In this document: positions 24,900 through 31,784 of the stretch, one piece after another | Layout: each line of letters starts with the position of its first letter | Numbering within the stretch: position 1 is the first letter of the stretch | Source of the DNA: Actinomadura rudentiformis | GTDB lineage: Bacteria; Actinomycetota; Actinomycetes; Streptosporangiales; Streptosporangiaceae | Assembly (NCBI RefSeq): GCF_008923185.1 | Contig: NZ_WBMT01000018.1 | Span: 62,001 to 126,000 of the forward strand | Direction: 5' to 3' | DNA length: 64,000 bases | The notes under the pieces: model-generated | What the model was told of the DNA's origin: nothing | The model's input: only the letters and a program-made list of their open reading frames with translations | Database searches by the model: none | Made by a program: the position numbers and the translations under genes

Positions 24900-26740
24900 G
24901 GGGCGTCCAGGTAGCCGGAGGCCTGCAGCCCGAACAACCGGGCGTAGAGGCCGCCGTGGCCGAGGAGCGCGGCGTGCGAGCCCTCCTCGGCCACGGTTCC
25001 GCCGGACAGCACGATGATCGAGTCCGCGTCCCGGACCGTGCTGAGCCGGTGTGAGATCAGCAGGCTGGTGCGGCCGTCGCGGTGGTCGCGCAGCCGCCGG
25101 TGGACCTCGTACTCGGCCTCCGCGTCGAGCCCGGAGCTCGGCTCGTCCAGAACGAGCAGATCGGCGTCGTCGCGGAGCAGGGCCCTGGCGAGCGCGACCC
25201 GTTGCCACTGGCCGCCCGAGAGCAGCACCCCGGTCGCGGGATCGTCGTGGTTGATCGGGTCGAACGTCCGCGACAACATCGTCTCGTAGCCGTTGGGGAG
25301 GCCGGTCAGGGTCTCATGGCAGCCCGCACGGAGCGCCGCGTCGACCACTCGTGCCCGGTCGCCGCGTTCCCAATCGGCCAGGGCGTCAGCGGGAAGCACA
25401 GCAGGGTCACCGACGCCGATGTTCTCGGCCGCGCTGAGCTCGTACGCCATGAAGTCCTGGAAGACGGTGCCGATGCGGCGCCGGAGCTCGGCCACCGGGA
25501 GCTCCCGCAGGTCGACGCCGTCCCACAGCACGGCCCCGCGCGTCGGGTCGTAGAACCGGCACAGCAGCTTGACCAGCGTGCTCTTGCCCCCGCCGTTCGG
25601 GCCGACCAGCGCCGTCGCCCTCCCCGCGGGGATCGTCAGGTTCACGCCCCGGAGCGCCCACGGCAGATCGTCGCCGTAGCGGAACCACACGTCCCGCAGC
25701 TCGATGCCCTTCGTGAGCGGCCGGACGGACGGCCGCGAGCCGTTCACGGCCACCGGCTCGGGGAGATCCGGCTCGGCTCCGACCACGAACCGGTAGTGGC
25801 CGAACAGCAACATCGCCTCGTGCATGCGCCCCACGCCGTGAATCACGATCGTGAGCCCGTTCTGCACGCCCGCCGTCGCCAGGATGAACATCGACACGTC
25901 GCCGATCGTCAGGCCCCCGGCCCGGGCGGTGGTCACGGCCCAGAACAGCCCGGCGCCCGCCACACCCGCGCCGAGGATCCCGTGCGTACCCTGGATCAGC
26001 ACCTCGCGGCGGCCCAGACTGCGATGACCGGCGTTGATCCGCCGCAGCTCGGCCAGCATGCGGGTGCCGAAGAGGCCGCCCAGACCGTACAGGCGCACCT
26101 CCTTGGCGGCGCCGACGCTCGTCAGCAACTGCGCGAAGAAGAATTCACGGCGCGACGCCTGGCCCAGCCTCGCGATCGTCTCGGCCCGATACCTGCTCAG
26201 CCGCAGCTGGCCGTTCAGCGCGATCGCCCCGGCGGCCAGGACGGGGACCAGCATCCAGGGACTGAGCACGGCGAGCGTGGCGACGAACCCGGTCAGCGTG
26301 AGCAGGCCCTGCGCGCCGCCGAGCGCGCCGCCGACGACGTCCGACGGGCCGCTCGGCCCGGCCTGCGTCGCGAGCGCGATCCGGTCATGGAAGCGCGGAT
26401 CCTCGAAGCGGCGCAGCCCCGGCATCCCGGCGATCGCCGCGTAGAGCCGCCCGCGGGCGATGAGGCCGATCGCCCGCTCCAGCTCGCCCTCCAGGTACTG
26501 CGTCACCTCGGGGAGGAACGCGACGCCGACTCCCGCGAGCGCGAGCAGCAGGACGGGGAAGGTCAGCGACGCCCCCGGCGTGGCGAGCCGGTCCAGCACC
26601 GCCTTCGTCAGCCAGGCGACCACCACCGGCATGGCGCTGACCATCAGGGCGAGCGCGACGCGGAGGAGCAATCTGCCGCGCCCGGACGACCAGGCGAGCT
26701 CGGTCGCCGCCGCCAGCGACGACGCGATCGGCCGGATCAT
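24878..26740 (-). CDS. ABC exporter, fused permease-ATPase (RiPP cluster)
   Basis: The 620-aa half-transporter has an N-terminal six-helix membrane domain (about 25-320) and an ATPase domain (about 345-605). The ATPase has Walker A VGPNGGGKST, Q-loop VFQDFMAYEL, signature LLSGGQWQRVALARAL, Walker B DLLVLDEPSSGLD and the H-loop ISHRLS. It probably works as a homodimer. There is no N-terminal C39 peptidase domain, so leader removal must be done elsewhere. Its ATG overlaps the stop of the thioredoxin-like gene by 4 bp, making it the last gene of the RiPP operon and a likely exporter for the peptide product. Confidence 0.92.
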   Translation of the reverse strand: MIRPIASSLAAATELAWSSGRGRLLLRVALALMVSAMPVVVAWLTKAVLDRLATPGASLTFPVLLLALAGVGVAFLPEVTQYLEGELERAIGLIARGRLYAAIAGMPGLRRFEDPRFHDRIALATQAGPSGPSDVVGGALGGAQGLLTLTGFVATLAVLSPWMLVPVLAAGAIALNGQLRLSRYRAETIARLGQASRREFFFAQLLTSVGAAKEVRLYGLGGLFGTRMLAELRRINAGHRSLGRREVLIQGTHGILGAGVAGAGLFWAVTTARAGGLTIGDVSMFILATAGVQNGLTIVIHGVGRMHEAMLLFGHYRFVVGAEPDLPEPVAVNGSRPSVRPLTKGIELRDVWFRYGDDLPWALRGVNLTIPAGRATALVGPNGGGKSTLVKLLCRFYDPTRGAVLWDGVDLRELPVAELRRRIGTVFQDFMAYELSAAENIGVGDPAVLPADALADWERGDRARVVDAALRAGCHETLTGLPNGYETMLSRTFDPINHDDPATGVLLSGGQWQRVALARALLRDDADLLVLDEPSSGLDAEAEYEVHRRLRDHRDGRTSLLISHRLSTVRDADSIIVLSGGTVAEEGSHAALLGHGGLYARLFGLQASGYLDAPQDQVWT

Positions 26741-27294
26741 GCCGGTGCGGCGTCCGGGATGTGCTCGGGCTCGGTGTGGCTGGAGACCATCCTGCCGTCC
26801 GACAGCAGCGCGAACGCGGGAAGCCCGATGACCCCGAAGGCCTGCACGAGCGGGCCGGCCTCCACCTCCTCGGTCAGCACGCGCGCCACGGGCGCGAGCT
26901 TCTCACGAAGCTCCATGCCGAGCTTCGGGGTGCCCATGATGACGACCAGCACGTGGTCGCGGCCACCGGGCGCCTGCTCGGCGCGTTCCAGGAAGGAGGG
27001 AACGGCGAAGTCGCACGCCTGGCACCCCGGCGCGAGGAACGCCACCAGCGTCGGCCCGGTCAGGTCGGTGTGCGACACCGTCGAGCCGTCCACGGCGGTG
27101 ACCTCGAACGGACCCACCTTGGCGCCGGGCGACAGCGTCATCGGCCGAGCGTCGCCACCCGGGCCGCCGGGCCCTCCGACTCCGGCCGCCGGACGTTGCA
27201 GGTCACCGAGCCGCCGCACGATGCCGAGGGTCAGCGCGATGTTGATCAGGCTGAGCACGCCGATCAGGGTCACGGCGGCCGCCGAGTAGGACAT
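26737..27294 (-). CDS. Membrane-anchored thioredoxin-fold protein (TlpA/MauD-like)
   Basis: The 185-aa protein has an N-terminal transmembrane anchor (VTLIGVLSLINIALTLGIV), a Gly/Pro-rich linker (GVGGPGGPGG) and an extracytoplasmic thioredoxin-like domain. The active site is FLAPGCQACDF, a CxxC with Gln-Ala between the cysteines, and the cis-Pro loop is FGVIGLPAFAL. It resembles MauD/ResA-type thiol-disulfide proteins. GAGGAG precedes the ATG. Beside a MauE-like protein it forms the usual MauDE-type redox pair; in this operon it probably oxidises or reduces cysteines of the RiPP precursor (inference). Confidence 0.88.
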   Translation of the reverse strand: MSYSAAAVTLIGVLSLINIALTLGIVRRLGDLQRPAAGVGGPGGPGGDARPMTLSPGAKVGPFEVTAVDGSTVSHTDLTGPTLVAFLAPGCQACDFAVPSFLERAEQAPGGRDHVLVVIMGTPKLGMELREKLAPVARVLTEEVEAGPLVQAFGVIGLPAFALLSDGRMVSSHTEPEHIPDAAPA

Positions 27295-27325
27295 GGGGAC
27301 TCCTCACGGGCGGTTCACGAATGGT

Positions 27326-27883
27326 TCATGGCCGTTCATGGCGGTAGAGAGCGACGATCTCCTCCAGATTGATCAGCAGCAGCGCGGCCGTGCCGCCCAC
27401 GACGGCGGCGAGCAGCGCGGCGGCCTCCCCGCCGTTCGCAAGCACAGTCGGCGGCGGGCCGGCACCGGCCGTGTCGGCGAAGAGCGGGGAGGCGAGCGCG
27501 CCGCCCGCGACCGCGACGGCGAACAGCGCACCGTTGCGGAGCAGGTGCAGGACGCCGGGCGGGCGCCGGCCCTTGCCGAAGCACCGGCACGGCACCCCGA
27601 CCCGGCGCCGCATCATCGAGCGCACGCCCGCCGAGAAGACGGCGAGAAGCAGGGCCGCCAGCACGAATCCCGCCGGAGCCAGCACGGGAACGAGCACGGC
27701 CACGGCCGTCGCCGCCTCCAGCGCCACCATCACGGCGGCCACCGGCGCCACGGCGCCGGCCGCGACCCCCGCGGCCGACGAGAGCCAGCCGCGGAAGTCC
27801 GCGAACGCCGCCCGTCCGGCGGCCTTGGTCGCCGCGGAGTAGGCGAAGGTGACCGCGACGACCGTCTGGCAGGCGAACGCCAC
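27326..27883 (-). CDS. MauE/DoxX-like redox-associated membrane protein
   Basis: The 185-aa protein starts at GTG 27883, 4 nt after the ATP-grasp stop. It has about four membrane helices (near 5-25, 45-65, 68-90, 115-135, plus a late GGEAAALLAAVVGGTAALLL). A Cys-x-Cys motif VPCRCFGKGR after helix 3 is typical for the MauE family that helps disulfide formation. It lies between the ATP-grasp ligase and the thioredoxin-like gene. A role in electron transfer for the CxxC partner is likely; direct evidence is lacking. Confidence 0.84.
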   Translation of the reverse strand: MAFACQTVVAVTFAYSAATKAAGRAAFADFRGWLSSAAGVAAGAVAPVAAVMVALEAATAVAVLVPVLAPAGFVLAALLLAVFSAGVRSMMRRRVGVPCRCFGKGRRPPGVLHLLRNGALFAVAVAGGALASPLFADTAGAGPPPTVLANGGEAAALLAAVVGGTAALLLINLEEIVALYRHERP

Positions 27884-27887
27884 CTGG

Positions 27888-28913
27888 TCAGTAGCCGATT
27901 TGGGTCACCTCTCCCCGCGTGAACGGGCCGCCCCGCATGAGCAGGTCCGCGAAATGGTCGCCCATGGGTATGCCGATGTCGTGCTGCATCCACATGAACT
28001 GCCCCATCGGGTTGACCTCGAGGAAGATGTACTCGCCGGACGGGGTGACGATGAAGTCCACGGCGGCGTAGACCGCGCCGAGCTCGGTCAGCAGCGCCTG
28101 GGTCTTCTTGACGATCTCTTCGGGCAGCGGGTGGTACGGGCCGTAGGGCATGTCGGTGGTCTCGCCCCGCCAGTCCACCCGCGTGTTGTCGCGTTCCTGA
28201 GAACTGATGGTGACGGGGAGGTAGGTGTTGCCCATGACCGTCAGCCGCACCTCGTAGGCCTTCTCGATGTACTCCTGGAACATGCACATCGTGTGGCCGA
28301 CCCGGTCGAGGTTCTCCCGGATCTCGTCCCCGACCACGGTGGTCAGCAGCCCGGCCGGGAAGGCGCCGGGATAGTGGATGACGCCCCCGGTGAACGCCTT
28401 GTAGACGATGGGGCCGTCGGAGGAGTCGAGGAGGTCGACGACCTCCTGCGGATCGTTGGTCACCAGGGTGCGCGGCACGCGCAGTCCCAGGCGCTTGGCC
28501 AGCTCCAACTGGAACGGCTTGAGCTCCCCGACGGCGTCGACGTCGGGCCGGTTGACCCACAGGCAGTTGGTCGCCCGCAGGATGCCGCCCACGCCCTGCA
28601 TGGCCTCGCGGCGCGCGAACTCGCCCTCCGCCTTGCCCATGTCGGGGCCGAAGTCGAACGCGGTCGGGCGGCGGTACCAGACGGCCGACAGCTCGTCGAG
28701 ATCGACCTCGCGGCCGGCCTCGACGTCGCGCAGCAGCCGCCGCGGCGTGCCGCCGAAGTCCGAGGTCGTCAGCTGCATCCGGCGCGGGAAGTAACTGAGG
28801 TCGACGCGCACGACCCGGGCCCCACGCTCCTTCAGCGCAGTGATCACGGGATCGACGGTCAGATCGAATTCCTGGGTCAGGATCAGGACGCTGGGGCCCG
28901 GGTTCGCGGTCAT
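27888..28913 (-). CDS. ATP-grasp RiPP ligase (MvdC/MvdD-like graspetide synthetase)
   Basis: The 341-aa enzyme resembles ATP-grasp peptide maturases of microviridin and related graspetides. The N-terminal part has VLILTQEFDLTVDPVITAL, and DELSAVWYRRPTAFDF is the leader-binding-type region. The grasp fold has IVYKAFTGG (nucleotide Lys), MFQEYIEKAYEVRLTVMG, and DFIVTPSGEYIFLEVNPMGQ with the metal-binding Glu/Asn. These enzymes join Ser/Thr/Lys side chains to Asp/Glu by ester or amide bonds. The ATG lies 3 nt past the stop of the first precursor and has no ribosome site of its own, so it is translationally coupled to the peptide gene. Confidence 0.92.
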   Translation of the reverse strand: MTANPGPSVLILTQEFDLTVDPVITALKERGARVVRVDLSYFPRRMQLTTSDFGGTPRRLLRDVEAGREVDLDELSAVWYRRPTAFDFGPDMGKAEGEFARREAMQGVGGILRATNCLWVNRPDVDAVGELKPFQLELAKRLGLRVPRTLVTNDPQEVVDLLDSSDGPIVYKAFTGGVIHYPGAFPAGLLTTVVGDEIRENLDRVGHTMCMFQEYIEKAYEVRLTVMGNTYLPVTISSQERDNTRVDWRGETTDMPYGPYHPLPEEIVKKTQALLTELGAVYAAVDFIVTPSGEYIFLEVNPMGQFMWMQHDIGIPMGDHFADLLMRGGPFTRGEVTQIGY

Positions 28914-28916
28914 CGT

Positions 28917-29201
28917 TTACGCGCAGCTGTCGTCGTAGCAGGAGTCGGTGTTGTAGCAGTACGTCCGGGTGTAGGTGACGGTGCCGGCGGTGGGCATGCC
29001 GGGCGGGGAGACCCAGGTCTGGGTGTCGTCGTCGAAGTAGCCGAAGTCGGCGGCCGCCGGGACGCCGTCCCAGTTCGAGTAGAGGTAGGCCAGCGGCTGG
29101 TTGCTCTGGTCGGCCGGCGGACGGAAGTCGGGGTCGAGGACGTGGCCGTCGGTGAACGACCGCGCCATCAGCAGCGGATCGCGGGTGAGAGTGTCGGACA
29201 T
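28917..29201 (-). CDS. Candidate graspetide precursor peptide 1, Cys-rich tail
   Basis: The 94-aa peptide has AAGGAGGG before its ATG. A leader-like part contains PLAYLYSNWDG (residues 36-46), a motif shared with precursor 2. An acidic middle (DFGYFDDDTQTW) and a Pro/Gly hinge follow. The C-terminal tail, residues 71-94, is rich in Thr, Tyr and Asp (TVTYTRTY, then CYNTDSCYDDSCA). Cys is at 82, 88 and 93; Asp at 86, 90 and 91 with Thr/Ser neighbours could form ester rings. It lies directly before the ATP-grasp gene. Assigning it as substrate is inference from position, size and composition. Confidence 0.75.
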   Translation of the reverse strand: MSDTLTRDPLLMARSFTDGHVLDPDFRPPADQSNQPLAYLYSNWDGVPAAADFGYFDDDTQTWVSPPGMPTAGTVTYTRTYCYNTDSCYDDSCA

Positions 29202-29222
29202 GGTGCCCTCCTTCTTCGCCGG

Positions 29223-29495
29223 TCACTCCGGCGAAAGCGGTTCGGTGATCCCAGAGATTCCGGTGAGCTCGCCGGAGAAGGACCACACAAGGTTGAGCTC
29301 GTCGAAATGGCCGGCGGTGAAGCTGACGTCGCTCTCCGGCATGCCGTCCGGGATGTGCTCGTAGAGATAGGCGAGGGGAACGCCGGCGCCGGTCCGCCTG
29401 CTCTCCCGGAGCTCCGCGGGGATCGCCCGTACGACGAGCGAGCCGTCCTGCAGTTCGGGTGGATCGAAGCGGATGAACGGCGGCGATGCGATCAC
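29223..29495 (-). CDS. Candidate graspetide precursor peptide 2
   Basis: The 90-aa peptide starts at GTG 29495 with AGGA 9 nt upstream and ends 21 bp before precursor 1. It carries PLAYLYEHIPDGMPESD (residues 40-56), matching the PLAYLYSNWDGVPAAAD region of precursor 1 at PLAYLY, DG, P and D. Its C-terminus (SFSGELTGISGITEPLSPE) has no Cys but alternates Ser/Thr with Glu, the typical composition for side-chain cross-linking by ATP-grasp enzymes. The two peptides are therefore diverged paralogues with different cores. Status as a precursor is inferred. Confidence 0.68.
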   Translation of the reverse strand: MIASPPFIRFDPPELQDGSLVVRAIPAELRESRRTGAGVPLAYLYEHIPDGMPESDVSFTAGHFDELNLVWSFSGELTGISGITEPLSPE

Positions 29496-29544
29496 GAGCT
29501 GAATCCTGGCCGAGCACCGCTTTCAGAACGCTCTCGGTTCGCTC

Positions 29545-31662
29545 TCAGCCGGATACGCCGTGCCGGGCACGTTCCAACGCGTAGATCCGCATGAGATCGG
29601 TGAGCGCGTAGTGCACCTCTCCGCGGGCCTCGTCCCCCACGACGTCGGCGAGCCCGGCGTCCGCGAGCGCCTCCAGATGGGCCGTCGCCGACTCGGCCGA
29701 GACGCCCAGCAGGGCACCGGCGGACCGGGCCGGGAAACCCGTCGCGGGGAGGGCCCCGAGCTGCCGGAACGTCTCCCGGTGAGCGACGGCGAGATCCCGG
29801 TAGGCCGAATCCAGGCTCGCCCGCATGGACAGGCCGTGCACGGCGAGCTCGTCCAGCCGCCGATCCGGGTCGCGCAGCCGCCCCGCGAGCCCGGCCGCGC
29901 TCAGGCGGGGCCGCATCGCGAGCCGCGCCCCCGCGATGCGCACGGCCAGCGGGACACGGTCGCACAGCCGCACGATCTCGGCCGCCGCGGGATCCGCCGC
30001 CAGCCCCGGCCGGCCCGAGACCCGGCACAGCAGCCGCACGGCCTCGTCCTGGGCCGGTACGCCCAGCTTCAGCAGGCGCGCCCCGGCCAGGCCGGCGAGC
30101 CAGGTGCGGCCGGTGACGAGCACGGCGCACCCTGCCGCGCCGGGCACGAGCGGGCGGACCTGCGCCTCGTCGGCCGCGTCGTCGAGCAGGACCAGCACCC
30201 TCCGGCCGGCCGTCCGGGAGCGGTACAGCGCCACGCGTTCGTCGAGCGACCAGGGCAGGACCTGCTCGTCCACTCCCAGGGCGTGCAGGAACCGCCCGAG
30301 CACGACGTACGGATCGGATCCGCGCAGGTCCGCGTGGAGTTGCCCGTTGGAGTACAGGGCGGCCATCCGGTGCGCGACGTGGACGGTGAGCGCGGTCTTG
30401 CCGAGCCCCGGGCCTCCGCTGACCGCGAAGACGAGAGGCCCGCGCCCGGCGAGCATCGGATCGCAGATGGTCTCGATCTCCCGGTGACGTCCGGTGAAGT
30501 CGGGCACGTCCGGGGGCAGTTGCATGGGGATGGGAACGAACCGGCTGTCCTCCTGCAGTGCCGCCGCGTGGGCGCTCCGCATCTCCTCGGACGGGCCGAT
30601 CCCGAGGTCGTCGGCGAGCCGCTCACGGACCCGCTCGACCTGGCGTAACGCCTCGGCGTGGCGACCGGACGCCGACAGGAGCCGGACGAGCCGGGCCTGT
30701 AATGGTTCGTCGTAGGGCGCGGCGGCGGCCACCTCCGCCACCAGGGACACCACGTCCGCCGACCGCCCCAGCCGGAGCGCCAGGTCGGCGAGCGTCGCCG
30801 CGGTGTCCACGCGGGACTGCTCCACCGCGCGGACGACCGGGTCGTCGGCCAGCCACTCGGGCCGTCCGCCCAGCACCGGGCCCCGCCATTCGCCGAGGGC
30901 GGCCGACAGCAGCGCGAGACGGCGGTCGGGATCACCAGAGGCACCGGCCCGCACCCTCGCACGGAACCGGGCGAGATCCACGGACTCGGCGGGCACCATG
31001 AGCCGGTACCCCGACCCCGAGTGCTCCAGGCGGCACGGCTGGCCGGCGAGTCTCCGTAACCAGCTCCGCAGGCGGTGGACGGCGCATTGCAGGGCCCTGC
31101 GGGTGCCCCGCTCTCCCCATGCCAGTTCGAGCAGCCGGTCTTCCCCCACGATGTCGCCGGGGAAGAGGAGCAGCGCGCCGAGCAGGCCGCGAACGCTCGG
31201 ACCGGGCAGCGCCACGTTCCTGCCGTCAGCGCGGACGATCATCTCGCCCAGGATGAGCAACTCGGGACCCGCAGGCTTCCTGTCCGGCTCCTCGGCCGGG
31301 GTTCCGGCTGGGGCTTCGGCTGGGGCTTCCCCCACCACGAGCCGTCCGCCCGCCGTGTACTGGCGATAGAGGGTCGGGTACGGCACCCGCAGCGACGAGG
31401 CGGTGTCGCGCCAGGTCATCCCGAGGCGTTCCCGGCACTCGGTGACGGCCTGCCGTAACGCCCAGCCGGAATGCCACTGGATCTGGGCGAGATACCGCGC
31501 CCGTAACGCCGGGTGGACGGCGGCCCGGGCCGCACCGAGATCCTCGGCGAGGCGGTCCAAGACGTGGTCGGCCATGTGGTGGTCGGCTAAGGGGTGGTCG
31601 GCTAAGTGGTGGTCGGGTCCGCATGAAGCGGCTGCGTTGCCGGTGCCGTCGCCGTCGCCCAT
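29545..31662 (-). CDS. SARP/AfsR-type regulator with extra N-terminal HTH-like segment
   Basis: The 705-aa protein begins at ATG 31662 behind GGGGAGG. Residues 17-34 are a period-5 repeat (DHHLA, DHPLA, DHHMA). Residues 55-105 include RERLGMTWRDTASSLRVPYP, resembling a helix-turn-helix. A winged-helix OmpR-type domain (about 132-225) and a BTAD domain (about 228-370) make the SARP core. A NB-ARC-type NTPase follows, with P-loop SGGPGLGKTAL, Walker B RRVLVLLDDAAD and a C-terminal winged helix to residue 705. AfsR-like proteins activate secondary-metabolite operons. It stands first in the RiPP operon, 49 nt upstream of precursor 2, so it probably controls it. Confidence 0.88.
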   Translation of the reverse strand: MGDGDGTGNAAASCGPDHHLADHPLADHHMADHVLDRLAEDLGAARAAVHPALRARYLAQIQWHSGWALRQAVTECRERLGMTWRDTASSLRVPYPTLYRQYTAGGRLVVGEAPAEAPAGTPAEEPDRKPAGPELLILGEMIVRADGRNVALPGPSVRGLLGALLLFPGDIVGEDRLLELAWGERGTRRALQCAVHRLRSWLRRLAGQPCRLEHSGSGYRLMVPAESVDLARFRARVRAGASGDPDRRLALLSAALGEWRGPVLGGRPEWLADDPVVRAVEQSRVDTAATLADLALRLGRSADVVSLVAEVAAAAPYDEPLQARLVRLLSASGRHAEALRQVERVRERLADDLGIGPSEEMRSAHAAALQEDSRFVPIPMQLPPDVPDFTGRHREIETICDPMLAGRGPLVFAVSGGPGLGKTALTVHVAHRMAALYSNGQLHADLRGSDPYVVLGRFLHALGVDEQVLPWSLDERVALYRSRTAGRRVLVLLDDAADEAQVRPLVPGAAGCAVLVTGRTWLAGLAGARLLKLGVPAQDEAVRLLCRVSGRPGLAADPAAAEIVRLCDRVPLAVRIAGARLAMRPRLSAAGLAGRLRDPDRRLDELAVHGLSMRASLDSAYRDLAVAHRETFRQLGALPATGFPARSAGALLGVSAESATAHLEALADAGLADVVGDEARGEVHYALTDLMRIYALERARHGVSG
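31564..31614 (-). repeat. 15-bp tandem repeat inside the SARP gene
   Basis: About three imperfect 15-nt units around GTGGTCGGCTAA (plus-strand reading) encode the period-5 His-rich segment DHxxA of the SARP N-terminus. It keeps the frame and looks like a recent slipped-strand expansion; it may have no function or may bind metal. Confidence 0.7.
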
Positions 31663-31784
31663 CGGCTGCCTCCCCGGTCAGGACCTGATCAGAAAGTAAG
31701 GTCGTTTCGGGATCGGAACAAGCCCCGGACGGCCCGGCCTGGTCGTCGAGCCCGATTGTCAGGGCCACCTGCGAGGATGGCAGC

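Noticed and set aside
24878..26740. ABC transporter as a bifunctional protease-exporter (C39 domain)
   Set aside because: The protein begins with its membrane domain; there is no N-terminal Cys/His/Asp peptidase region.
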